Part shown: positions 23,527-34,886 of the stretch, piece after piece
Position numbering within the stretch: the first letter of the stretch is position 1
Layout: every line of letters starts with the position of its first letter
DNA from: Staphylotrichum longicolle
Lineage: Eukaryota > Ascomycota > Sordariomycetes > Sordariales > Chaetomiaceae
Assembly: GCA_019096155.1 (NCBI GenBank)
Contig: JAHCVI010000001.1
Span: 8,556,001 to 8,620,000, forward strand
Reading direction: 5' to 3'
Length of the DNA: 64,000 nt
The notes under the pieces: generated by a model
Told to the model about the DNA's origin: nothing
The model's input: only the letters and a program-made list of their open reading frames with translations
Databases searched by the model: none
Position numbers and translations under genes: made by a program

Positions 23527-25659
23527 GGCGCCGCCTCGTCGAGACAGACAAAGGGAGGGAAGGCTGTGGCTCTTCCGCTGGTGGAACCTGAGAAGATGAC
23601 AATATCTGATCTGATGTTCCAACTGCGACGCTGGCCACGGCGGAGTTGGCGTGTGGTGAGGTTCTTAGGAGATTCGGTGCGGGCATTGGTAAGAGCTGCA
23701 GCAATGCAGAGGGGTTGGAGATGTCAAGGTGGTTGATGTGGAATCACACCGGACCTTCCAAGGTTGTGGGAGTCCGAACAGCATCATGCTGTAACTTAAT
23801 CTTTGGCAGTTGCCTGTTCCATTTTGAAGGGGTCAAGGTTGCAGAAAGAGAAAGCGGCAGTCCGAGCAAGGTTCATATGACCTAAGGTACCTAAGGTACA
23901 TGCCCGAATTCAGGTGAAGGCCTCGTCCTGCGTCGTAACTTCCTCAGACGAACTTCATCCTCAAACTCAATGCGAGGCTGCTCTGGTTGCTCTTGCCCGA
24001 CGACAAGGGGAGGACCAGCCCAAACCACTTACCAGCAACTTGAGCGAGGTTCCAGACCGTTCCATCATGTAGCCTTTCCATGGTTTCGTCGCCATCCATA
24101 CAACTCCTCACTGCGGCCAACCTCGGCAGTTTTCGGCGTTATTGATGGTTGTGTGGTGCAGGCAGACTTCTTTTGCTGAAGGGAAGCGTCCACATTTACA
24201 CCTGTTCACATGTGCTAGCCAGCTGGCAGCACCTCTTTCCTGCCAATCGGGTCGAGTCCATTCACGACATCCATTCTCGATTCCCCTTCTTCCTCTCGCC
24301 TCAACTAACCACCAACTCGATACAGGAGATCACGACCAGAGAGATGGCACCAACACCGCCTTCTAGGCCTCTCATTAAAGGTCCGCTCCGACCACCCCGG
24401 AAGCCACCGACATCAATATCCTACACGCAAGCACCACGGATGAAGAACGAAACCGGAGTCCACCTGCCAGGTGACAAACAGGGTAAGGAGAAATGCTGCG
24501 ATCGAGGAGAGAGGCTGCTCGGTTCCCTATGCTCATCATCTGCATCCTCGCAGTGGCCTACAAAGAGATTTCCCTGACCACGCTCCCACATCCATTTGTG
24601 AATCCTGGTGATGCCTTTTCGCGGCTGAAGCCTTCAGGACATGGCGGCTCATGAGAGCTTGCCCAGCACCTTGATCGCTCAGGGCGCAACGGCTGCTTCC
24701 TCACTCCCACATGACGCTCCGACATAGGTGCTGTCTAAGGATATGTGGGCGCTCTTGGCGAACTGGACCCGAACGGCCAGCCCGCTTCCCCCCGCTTCCC
24801 CGCCACTTCCCCGAAACTGGAGCCGGCCTGTCGGGAATGGCATCAATGGTGATGAACCCCTCATAGCACGTGGTTAGGACACTGGGGCAACTTCGGACGA
24901 CATCCCGGTACCCCATGGCGCGGTTCATGCTGCGTCTGATGTTTCGATGGCGGCCCGCAAACTTACAGCGCGGCACCTGTTCGTCAACCCGCGGACAGAA
25001 TCTCTCTATGCTAGCAACAGAGACACTGCTGCCGCCCTTTCCAGAGCCTGGAGCAACAGTTAGCGTCAATTTGAGCCGCCATTCTAAGAATCCTAACTAG
25101 CACCTTAGCTGCCGAATCTTTCCTCCGCACTCCAAATCCCCACCCCTGAACCCCGCATTCCTTCGACCCTGCAAGGATGCCGCAGTTTCCATGAAGACGG
25201 ATTTGCCCCTCCAAAACCCCACGACCCTGCAGCCAGTTGAGCCATTCCATTGCATGGTCGGTTGATCACTGCTTATTTGGCGTGCCCCCAGGAGGGAGAT
25301 GACTTCCTTGCTCAGATCGTCATTTGGGGGAGGGCTAGTACTTCACAGGAAGCGAGCCGATTCGACCCCGGGGTAACGTTAATGAGACGCTGGGAACACA
25401 CATCAGACCCAGGCACGGCCACGGCATGAACACGGCATTGCTCAACGGTACGGCTCCAGTTGCCTCTCCACATGCCGATCGGACTTGGCCCGGATTTCAA
25501 ACCTTCCTGATAACTACCCCACCCTCGGGGTAACACTCTGATCTCGTTTGACGCTCTTTATTGTTTGAGGTCCTCTTCTCTTTTCTTTGGTTCATCCTGC
25601 CGCTCTGCCCCTGGTTCGAGACCGACCTCAGCACACAGTCGTCGCCTTGCCCCTCCACC
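23527..25659. other. Divergent intergenic region, no supportable gene
   Basis: About 2.1 kb between the divergent kinase and aldehyde dehydrogenase genes. A frame beginning MAPTPPSRPLIKGPL (from ATG at 24344) is proline-rich at first but has no domain and no clear continuation; it is not called. A direct nine-base repeat (CTAAGGTAC twice) lies at 23882-23899. Promoters of both genes should lie here. Confidence 0.45.
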
Positions 25660-27163
25660 ATGTCTCCATCCGCTGTCGCTCCCGCCGAGGGCTCCCCGGT
25701 GCCCTTCTTCATCAACGGCAAGGAGGTTCACCCCGAAAGGAAGTTCAACGTTGTGTCACCGGCATCCGGCAAGGTGGTTCACGAGGCCGGCAGCGCATCC
25801 GAGGCCGATGTCCGCGCCACCGTCGACGCAGCGGCCGACGCTTTCAAGACATGGAGGAAAGCACTTCCGCGTACCCGACGCGACATCTTCCTGAAGGTCG
25901 CCGAGGTCATGGAGAGGAGGAAAGAGGAGCTCGGCGAGTACATGATGAACGAGACGGGCTGCCCGCGCCAGTGGGCCGACTTCAACATCATGACTGCGAA
26001 AGACCTCGTCATCGACGTCGCTGGCAGGGTGGCGGCCTTGGAGGGCACCATGCCCACCACCGCCGACGAAGGCACAGGTGCCATGATCCTTAGAGAACCC
26101 TTTGGAGTTATCCTTGCCGTTGCTCCTTGGTAAGCCCGTATCTCCTATCTGGGTGAATCATCATAGGCTAACCTAGTCCAGGAATGCCCCTTACATTCTC
26201 GGCATCCGTTCAGTGCTTTTCCCCATCGCCGCTGGTAACACGGCCATCTTGAAGGGGTCTGAGCTGTGCCCGCGGACAATGTGGGGTCTCTGCTCCGTGT
26301 TCCACGAGGCTGGCCTGCCTGACGGTGTCCTGAACCTGCTGTTCCACGAGCCGGCCAACGCTGCCGCCATCACGCAGATGCTGATCGCCGACCCCCACGT
26401 CAAGAAGATCAACTTCACTGGCAGCACTCTGGTTGGCCGCATCATCGGCAAGCTGGCTGGTGAGCACCTCAAGCCGGTGCTCCTGGAGCTCGGCGGCAAG
26501 GCGCCCGCCATCGTGTGGGAGGACGCCGACCTCGACAACGCGGCGGTGCAGTGCGCCCTGGGCGCCTTCCTCAACTCGGGCCAGATCTGCATGTCGACTG
26601 AGCGCATTATTGTGCACAAGAAGATCCGCGCCGAGTTCGAGAAGAAGCTGGTCGGCGCCATCGATAACATCTTTGGCGCCCAGACCGACGTTCCTGTGCT
26701 GATCAACAGCGTCGGCGTCGCCAAGAACAAGAAGCTGATTGCGGACGCGCTGAGCAAGGGCGCCTCGCTGCTCTATGGCGACGCCAACGCGGAGGAGTCG
26801 AGCGCCACGCGGATGCGGCCGGTCGTCATCAGCGGCGCTACGGCCGAGATGGACATTTACAAGACGGAGAGCTTCGGCCCGACCGTGGCGCTGTACGAGA
26901 TTGAGACGGAGGAGGAGGCGCTGCGGATTGCCAACGACACCGAGTACGGTCTCACCTCGGCCGTCTTTACCGAGGACCTGCGTCGGGGTCTGCGCTTCGC
27001 CAAGGAGATTGAGACGGGTGCGGTGCACATCAACAGCATGACGGTGCACGACGAGAGCGCCCTGCCGCACGGCGGCGCGAAGGCGTCGGGGCACGGGAGG
27101 TTTAATGCCGCCCACGGCCTGTCGGAGTGGGTCAGGACCAAGACTATCACATACCAGTGGTGA
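25660..27163 (+). CDS. NAD(P)-dependent aldehyde dehydrogenase, aromatic (salicylaldehyde/vanillin)-type
   Basis: Oxidises an aldehyde to the acid; within the superfamily the sequence resembles the salicylaldehyde/vanillin dehydrogenase branch used in aromatic catabolism, but the substrate is inferred. Exons 25660-26129 and 26182-27163 join inside a Trp codon (AVAPWNAPYILG), giving 483 aa, the usual length. Visible residues: the PWN motif, KGSELCPRT for cofactor binding, NFTGSTLVGR, the general-base Glu in LLELGGKAP (about residue 259), the catalytic Cys in SGQICMSTER (about 290) and ESFGPTVALYEI. The C-terminus ends HGLSEWVRTKTITYQW, the oligomerisation strand. All key residues are present, so the enzyme should be active. 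No signal peptide is seen, so it is probably cytosolic. Confidence 0.92.
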
Positions 27164-27400
27164 TCTCGGTTCGTTTGTCAGTCTTGAAGCCATAATACCA
27201 TTTGATTTTGTTGCCAGGTGTGATGATGTTATACATGCTGGGAAACTTTCAGTCTCAACCCTTCATCTACCTCAGTGAGCTGGGTTTTCTGTCGCCTTGG
27301 ATAGCCACGTTGTCCCTAACCGGCCAGCCCGTCCACCAGGTGAACTGCACTCCTGTAGGAGGTTGAAAGGGCGTTTATCAGCCCTCGTCGAAATGGTCCA

Positions 27401-28558
27401 TCAAGACTCGACCGTCCTGATCTCTCTTCCTCCGCTAACAAACCTACAACCCGCCACTACCAGGTTCTTCCAAACCTCATATTCATGGTCGTCTCTCGGC
27501 GCATATACCATAACATAACTCCACGGCAGCATCTTTCGCACTCCGCTCAGGGGATGTCTCTCCGCCCTGGGTAGCTGTGTCAGTCTTGACTGTCTTTAGA
27601 CGTGGACCAAGGAGGAACAAAACTTACCACCCAACCCGAACAGCCTCCTCCCCGTCCACCAAACTCAGCGTCACATGGGAGCTCCCCTCTGAGTGGACGT
27701 GCACAATCTCCCCCTTGGCCATACCCATGAACTCTGGCACATTCAGCCCTCCCCCTTCTCCAGTGCCAGCCGCCTCCCTGAGAAAGACAGCGTTATGCCA
27801 CTTGCCCTCCAGCCCCGACGGCCTAATCTCGAGAACCGACGGGTTCCCCGCCGCCAGCTCGCTCAAAAACGCCTGCATGCGCGCGACCATGGCCGGCGCG
27901 GCTTGCATGCTGGTCTGGCGCTGCGGCGCGACGAAGTCAGGTACCACCGGTCGGTCTCCCGCCCCGGTGGGGAGACTGTTCTCGTTTCCGCCATCTCCCC
28001 GGCCCCGACCTCCCTTCACCAGCTGCACATCCTCGACCTGCTGCTGCTGCTGCTGTCGTCCTCCGCCGTCCTGAAACGCCAGCGCCCCACCCCCATCCCG
28101 ACCCCCGACCATCTCCCTCCCGGCCCCACCCCACCCCCATCCCGATCTCCATCACCACCACCACCACCGACCCGATCCCGACCCCCACCGACCCTCGTAG
28201 AATCGAGAAAAGATATACGCCCATACGGCTCGTACCGCCGCACAACCGCCTCCTCCCATCGCCCGCTCCTCGCACCCGCACCCCGGCGGTACGGCGGCGG
28301 GCTCGCGCGCCCGTCCGACCGCGCAATGAGGCGCAGACAAGACTGGGCGAGGAACCCGAAAAGGTTGTGCGGGACGCCGCCGGGGCCGATGGCGAGGTAG
28401 GTGCGGTAGGAGGTGAGGAGGGACGGGAGGGTGAAGGTGAAGGTGAAGAGGAGGAGCGGGGGGAGGGTCACGGTGAAGAGGAGGACGGGGACGGGGACGG
28501 AGAGGGGGCGGTGGAAGGCGGGGATGAGGTTGTGGAGGGTTGTGAGGAGGGACGGCAT
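27401..28558 (-). CDS. Fungal luciferase-like (Luz / DUF5519 family) membrane-anchored protein
   Basis: Resembles the luciferase of bioluminescent mushrooms over its full length. N-terminal exon from ATG 28558: a hydrophobic anchor, then SYRTYLAIGPGGVPHNLFGFL, matching the region after the Luz membrane segment. The central part reads VVPDFVAPQRQTSM, then LEGKWHNAVFL. The core follows as GEIVHVHSEGSSHVTLSLVD and GWAERHPLSGV, then MVYAPRDDHEYEVW, with the conserved His residues. The last intron (27627-27567) splits the Trp of GWAERHP; the final exon is 27566-27401. Between ~28.0 and 28.2 kb the frame changes within a glycine/glutamine-rich linker (encoding Q6); a TTTCAG acceptor is available but the donor is unclear, so an intron or an indel lies there. 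Related genes occur in many non-luminous fungi, so light emission should not be assumed; any native reaction is unknown. Confidence 0.72.
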
Positions 28559-29342
28559 GTTGGGTTTTGTTTTACTGAGGTAGGGCTGGGTGGAACGGGT
28601 AAATGAGGAGTTGAGACGGGTTGGTGACGGGAGGTGTTGTGGTTGTGTGGTGGCTTTGGTTGGCTGGAGATGATTTGCAAGCGATGGAGTTTTGCGGGAG
28701 ATTTCTCGGGCGGGTGAGATCAGTTCAAAATAAATACCTCCTTAGCTGACGATAAAAAGACGGCGGAAGGATTCCGGCTGCCATTTGTGTAACAGAAGGA
28801 GTGAACTGCTGAGGTCCTAATCAGGCCACTTTGAGGCTTGACGGGATGACTTTGGAGAGGAAGGATCGGTTGCTCGGCGAATGACATCAACAACCGACGA
28901 ATCCGCCAAACGGTTGCGTCTTTGTCTACCTTTCTTGACTGCAACCCACAGGTTGGTGCACCTTCCGAGAGCGCCGTGGACTCAACTCATCGCACCAAAT
29001 TATCGCACTGGGGTATTTGTAACCGATGATCATGCTCCCAAGAAAAGAATCAGAGTAGTTGGTAAGCGTTTCAAGATTTAAAATGCCTTTGTAAGTAACT
29101 GATGATACAAAGAAAAGTAAACAGCCCTATCGACCTGAGGACGGCGAGTTGGTGAAATGAATACACGATACAATGGAAACGAACGCTCACCCATATATGA
29201 CCATCTTCAACCCGCCGCCCAGCGGCCTCCAATCGGTAACACATTACCCCAAAGAAAAAGAAAACAAGAGGAAAAAGTATATACACAACCATCAAACCCT
29301 CCCAACTCAACTGAACTCAACAAAAACATCACCACCCCCCTC
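28559..29342. other. Intergenic, no gene seen
   Basis: This 784-base stretch holds the promoter of the luciferase-like gene and the 3' UTR of the protease gene. Nothing else supported. Confidence 0.5.
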
Positions 29343-30844
29343 CTACGGCTTCGGCGCAAACCCCAGCCTCTTCCGCTCCACATCAAACACGGTAAACACG
29401 GCCTTGAAGAAGACGTCCCCGTAGATGGCAAACGGCAGGCCGCTCGCGCTCTGCACGCCGCCGTAGCACACCCTGGCGGTGGCGAAGTCGTCCGTGTCGA
29501 CGGGGGCGAACCTGATCAGCTCGCCGGGGACCACGGCGCGGTACCGGCCCACGTGCAGCGCCAGGTCGGGCAGGTCGGCGTCGCAGGGGAAGACCCAGCC
29601 GCCGACCGAGGGGTCCTGCCGCGCGTCGGCCACCTGCAGGTAGTAGGCCTGGGCGATGGCCGCGGGCAGCATCAGGAGGGTGGTGCCCGTGTCGGCGATG
29701 GCGGTGTGGGCGACGGGGACGAAGATCGGGGTCGTGGAGTTGCTGCTGCTGCTGCCGCTGCCGGAGGGGCCGGAGGAGCCGGAGGGGCGGTTGTTGTTGT
29801 TGGGCTTGCCGTTGTTGCCGCCCGGTCGGCCGCCGCGGCGGTTGTCTGGGATGGAGAAACCGGAGGCCTGGAACTTCCAGAAGCCCTCGGCAGAGTCGAC
29901 GTCGACGAAGGAGAGCGGGCCACGGTACTCGGTCGGGTCAATGAAGCCGATGTTGTAGTTGCCGGCTATGGGGAGGGTGTCAGTGTGAAGCCTAGACTGA
30001 AAGGCAAAACGGGGGGCATACGCTCAGCCTTCTTCAGGTTGACGGTGAAGACGGGCATCTCCAGCGAGTCGAGCACGTTGCTGATAAAGGTCTTTTGCTT
30101 GGTCGGGCGGACCTGGTTGATCGAGTCGAAGGCCAGGCCGAGCAGGCCCGAGGAGGCGGCATCGCCGGTGAACGACGACGAGACGCTCGTGGCGGCCTGG
30201 ATGGCCTGCTTGGGCACCGTCACGCCGCCGATGCTGATGGTGTCGACGTAGACGTGGCCGGACGAGTGGCTGCCGTCGCCGTAGGTGATGGACCAGGTGT
30301 GGTTGTCGAGCCGGTAGGCGGTGCTGCTCTCCTCGACGCGGTACAGCGTCTGGCCGTTCTGCTGCTTGGCCGGAGTATCGGTGCTGAACACCCACAGGTC
30401 GGACGAGCCCGTGTCAAAGTTGAGCATGAGGGTCTGGGGTGGCGTGCCGATCTGGACGGGGGACAGATACTCGACATCAAAGAGCTGCGGGTGGGCGACC
30501 ACCTCACCCAAGTCGTCGTCTGTCTCGTTCTTGAAAGGAGCGCCGAGTCGGCGGGACCCATAGGCTGGGGCTCTCTTAACAGGGGGCGAGAAGGTCAGGT
30601 CCTTGGAGAGCTGTTCCAGAACAGCGAGTAGGTCCCCAGGTAGCTCGACGTGGTACTTCTCGTAGACCTTGGCGAGGGCCCTTGGGCCCTTGCCGTGCTG
30701 CTGGAAGTTGTCATTGTGAACCTGCGGCAGCTGGATCCTGGTCCCGCCAACCTTCCGGGGCAGGATGTCCGCGGAATGGCCTTGGGGGACCCGCGGCGCA
30801 GCGGCCACGAGAGAAGCGGCGAAGGCAAGGGCAGCAAGCTTCAT
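29343..30844 (-). CDS. Secreted pepsin-like aspartic protease (A1 family)
   Basis: Acid endopeptidase. Exons 30844-30022 and 29965-29343 (56-nt intron, GTATGC...CATAG) give 481 aa. The first ~17 residues (MKLAALAFAASLVAAAP) are a signal peptide, followed by a propeptide of about 85 residues with a dibasic-like PPVKRAPAYGSRR processing region. The first catalytic Asp is in NFDTGSSDLWVFS (about residue 148), the flap Tyr in ITYGDGSHSSG, and the second Asp in AIADTGTTLLM (about 367). GNYNIGFID, the expected strand after the first lobe, is reconstituted across the intron. An Asn/Gly/Ser-rich insertion of about 35 residues (NNGKPNNNNRPSG) stands just before the second catalytic strand and is unusual. 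Vacuolar or extracellular location is likely from the signal peptide. Confidence 0.93.
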
Positions 30845-32422
30845 GGTCTCGGTTGAAGAATGCCCCGATTAGGAGACGGCGGCAACAGAAACGAATGAAC
30901 GTGGTCGACGATGAGTGAAGGAAAGTCGAGAAGGGGGGACAAAAAAAAAGGAAAGGAAAGAGACGATGGTTTTTAATGGCCTGGGATAGGAAAGAGAGTT
31001 GAGATTTCGCAGAAAAGATACAAGCACTGGAATGCAACTGATGGGCTGTTGCGTGCCATGTTGATTATGTGCGTCGTATCGCTCTTCAAGGAGGCCCCCG
31101 ACTCAGGGGGACGGGCTATCCTTCGCAGATCGGTTGTGCCTTTCGTGGATCGCAACACCCAAAGGTCGACAAGCTACAGCGACTTGAAACCAGACGGGGA
31201 AGATCCCCGGGGCATGCAGCCAGCGGTTCGCTTTGAAACAAATCTTGGCGGCCGTTCCGGGCCGGGGTGCCCAGCCGGGGTGCGGGAGAGGCGTTGGCTG
31301 GCGCGGGCTGGTTGGCCGTGCCCTGGCGGCTGCTGGACGGAAACAACGGAAACGAGGTGGCCTGCGCCGATCGTTCAACGGTCCGAAAGGGGGACAAGTG
31401 GAGCGGCCTGGCTGTGTTCTGGCCATCCCAATTTCCCACCCCCACAGGCCGACTTCTCCCGCCCAGCTCCCGCTGTGGCATGCGATGACCTCATCCGCCT
31501 CCTGTAGAGTTCGTCTGATTCGGCCGAGTCCACTTCGGTGGCGGGAGTGGAAAAACCGGACGACCGGCTTATTGTGGGGCCGGTCGACCGGAGACGCCGG
31601 GTGTCCACTCGGAGCCTGCCCCCCGGTCGGCCCGCAAACACGGACCAGCAGCTCAACACGGGCCAGCATGGGACCAAACGAAGATAACATGGCATGACAC
31701 GGCCCCGCGTGGCCCGATTATTATCAGATCGCGGGGAAAACATGCCGCTACAGTGCCGGCTCCAGGCGTATCTTGGAGTTGTACTCGACGCTCATCGACG
31801 TCGTGCAAATCTGGAGTCCGGAGCTTTCTTTTGGGGTCGAATTGCTGGCTCAGTGGAGTTTAGGTCACGTGCCACAACGTTTTGAGGGATTAAACGGTAG
31901 CGAATCGCGCAGAGTTTTCGCTCTTCCGTTTCCCGACTCCGTTTCCTATCCAGGGCAGTCTTGGAGGAACAACCTTGGATATGATTTAGAGCATGCTGCC
32001 TCGATAACGTTCGATGAGGTGTAGATATAAACAGCTCAAATTATTGAACGCTGTACTTTCAATTACCTTTTCCCACAAATTCGCCACATCTCCGCGAGAG
32101 CTGGGCGGTGGATAGGTACTACTTTCAACAGCCTCGCTTTCATGTGCCATATGTTCAGAGAGTCGACAACTGGGATGTGGGTCCAAAAGGGGCGAGATAG
32201 AAAAACCGAGAGAAAATAGAATACGCAAATTTAGACGCTTGCCCGTGGATATGCCGTGTGACTTGTTGGAGTAGAATCTCTCAAGATTCTGGCGTTTGTC
32301 TGTGCTAGGACACTTATACCTCCCATCATGATCATCAAGTGGATTTCATGCCCCTAGGAGTCATATATCATACAACGAACGGATGCCGGTTCTAACTGAG
32401 AAGCCCTGCTCATATACACAGT
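30845..32422. other. Intergenic, no gene seen
   Basis: About 1.6 kb. The left part is the protease promoter; the right part, AT-richer, includes the 3' UTR of EF-1beta. Overlapping frames on both strands at 31.1-31.7 kb are mutually antisense with no domain. Confidence 0.5.
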
Positions 32423-33507
32423 TTACAGCTTTTGCATAGTAGCCTGGGTTTGACATGGTCAGCGCAACGGGTTTACGCAGAGATTCTTGGGCAGGCTACT
32501 CACAATATCGGAAGACTGGACGTAGTCCTCGAAGCCGGCAATCTCCTCCTGGAGCTCGTCAAGAGAGATCTTCTCGTCCTCGACGACCAGGCTGATCTGG
32601 AGCTTGCGGACACCGTAGCCAACGGGGACCAGCTTGGAGGCACCCCAAACCAGACCGTCCTTTTCGATGCTACGGACAGACTCCTCCAGGGCCTTCATGT
32701 CGGTCTCGTCATCTGCAGGTTCGGAGTGGTCAGCCTCCAGCATACAGGCGTGGGTACAGTGGATAGGAATAATTAGTAATAGCGATACGCACCCCAGGGC
32801 TTGACGTCCATGATAACAACCGACTTGGCAGCAACCTTGGGCTTGGCAGCCTTCTTCTCCTTGTACGCAGCCAGGCGCTCCTCGCGGATATGGACAACCT
32901 CGGCATCTTCCTCCTCGTCGTCGTCGCTGCCGAACAGGTCGACGTCGTCATCTTCCTCCTCCTTCGCCGCGGCGGGCGCATTCGCGGGGTTCAGAGTGGC
33001 GGCAACAACCTCGGGGCCGTAGACGGTGTACGGCTTGGAGGCATCACCGGGCAGAGTCGCAAACTCGGCCTCGTACGAGGCGATGTGCTTCCACCAGCGG
33101 GCGGCGGAGGGGTACTTGGCGGCGGAGGGCCTCTCCTTCAGGGCCTTGAAGCAGGAAACGTCGGCCTGGGAGGCGGAGTAACTAGGGCCCGCGAGGTTAT
33201 TTTCCTGATGGGAGGCTAGGGGCGAGCAGCAGGGCGGCAGACGGGGCAGGCTTGCCGTCTACGCTGAGCTACGGCCGCCTGCAATCTCGCTCGAGAATGT
33301 TCTCGGACACCAACTCAAGGAGACATGACCTACCCAACGATGTAGGATCGAGTGGTCAACCAGCTGTTGAGGACTAAGCCATTGGTTAGCTGTCGGTGTA
33401 TCAGAGATGCAGAGCGGGCTTTTGCAATGCCATTGCTCCCAGGAGACAATCAATCAGAGGAACTCACCAGTCAGACCACTATCCTCGAGGAAGTCAATGA
33501 AACCCAT
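32423..33507 (-). CDS. EFB1: Translation elongation factor 1-beta (EF-1B alpha subunit, GDP/GTP exchange factor)
   Basis: Exchange factor that recharges EF-1A with GTP. Five exons: 33507-33468, 33373-33334, 33181-32793, 32712-32504 and 32443-32423, giving 232 aa. The first two are only 40 nt each; the last encodes seven codons, ATMQKL plus stop. The N-terminal half is the GST-like domain (MGFIDFLEDSGLTVLNSWLTTRSYIVGYSASQADV). An acidic linker follows (KEEEDDDVDLFGSDDDEEED). The catalytic C-terminal domain shows KSVVIMDVKPWDDETDM, DGLVWGASKLVPVGYGVRKLQI and the terminal MQKL, whose Lys is catalytic in yeast. Every junction restores conserved sequence. High intron density at the 5' end is typical of strongly expressed fungal translation genes. 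The gene diverges from the Wss1 gene. Confidence 0.96.
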
Positions 33508-34886
33508 TTTGGCGAGGTAGGGAAGGAATCTGTTGAAGATTGAAGGGATATCAGAACCAGGAGAGTTTAGAGCCGAAGAAGAGAAATTGTAGGGACGGGA
33601 GATTTGGTGTGCGCCCACCTGCACCGTTATTCGACCAGAATAGCCAACTATATCTGCTCACGTTCGCAAGGGCGGGCGCTTGGTGCTGCCGGTGACTGCG
33701 CGCCGGTCGGGTTAATGTGCTCAATGAGTCACATCAGCAAGTGCGAGCGGTTGGTGCTGTTGGTGTACACTCTACTGGGGTTGACTCACCACTCTCGGTT
33801 CTGATACTAATGTTCCGTAGGATTCAATTGAACCGCGGTGCGCAGGGCTGTGCCGTCCAACACAACTGTCAAGTAGCGTATACGGTATGACAGATGGAAC
33901 CCACCATCATTCTGGAGTGTGTTGGTCTCGATCCAAGAAACCATGGTTGCACGAACAGGATCGCCGTCGCTCAAGGCTGTAAGGTCTAAACAAACCATAT
34001 ATCGCAGCCTAGCAAGGCAGGTTGTAGCCCGATTTGACAAGTGATGTCTACTCGGTATCGTTCGAACTTTAGAACTCCGTAAACACAACCAAAATCGATG
34101 TACCTCGGCTCAGAAGCACAATATGAACTGGACCCTATTGCGGTATCCGTGGCCCCTGGCGGGGATGGCCTCTCCGACCTGTTATGGACGCCGCTTTTCA
34201 GAAGCGGCCTGGAGGACTCGGTGGTGTGAACGACGGGAAGGAGGACGGGTGGCTCCCAGCGCCGTTTGTAGCCGTTACGGAGGCTGCAGACGGTATGGTA
34301 CACGGCCGCGCAAAACGTCGGGGTGGGTTTCTTGGGAGTGGGTTGAGTTTGTGCTGAGTCATCATTTGCAGTTGTGCACATCTCAGAAAGTTACGTAAGC
34401 AGTTTTTGATCAGTCACGTCTCTCTCATCGTTGAGGGCAGCCTGACGGCACTTTCTGCTCCTGCCTCACAGGTTGCAGGTCGCAGGTCGCAGGCGGGCTA
34501 GGCGCCGGTGACGCGTCAGCCGCCTCACTGTGTATCAGGGCTGACAACGAATAAGGTAGGTAACATGTTTCATGAAGCCATTGTGTTTGGCCATCTTTGT
34601 TGTTGTTCTGCGGGTTCCTGGCTGTTCGAGAACTGCTTCGTTGTTTGCGTGCTGTGCTCCAAGGGTATTTCATCGTTTTCAAGTCGCGTCGGTCTCACAC
34701 TCATCACCCGTTCCCTTTTCCTCTTTCCAGAAAAACCGCATAAAAACCATACTCGGAACCCAGAGCCCCCAAGTCCTAGACATAACCTGCGTAACGGCAC
34801 ACCGGAAGCCCGCAGCGCTCTGGCCAACCCACCCAACGAGACAACCAGGAGCCTCAACAGAAACAGCAAAGATTACCACATCAAAG
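33508..34886. other. Divergent intergenic region, no gene seen
   Basis: About 1.4 kb between EF-1beta and the Wss1-like gene, holding both promoters. A pyrimidine-rich tract with CTTTCCAG near 34.73 kb may be a 5' UTR intron end of the Wss1-like gene. Confidence 0.45.

Noticed and set aside
16300..23900. Repeat-induced point mutation as the cause of the kinase stop
   Set aside because: No duplicated partner copy and no pervasive CpA-to-TpA depletion in the surrounding sequence; a single G-to-A change does not need RIP.
24344..24577. A proline-rich frame starting MAPTPPSRPLIKGPL
   Set aside because: No domain, no continuation by splicing and abrupt change of composition; insufficient for a call.
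29157..30251. A 364-codon plus-strand frame
   Set aside because: Antisense to the aspartic protease; Gly/Ala/Val-rich shadow.
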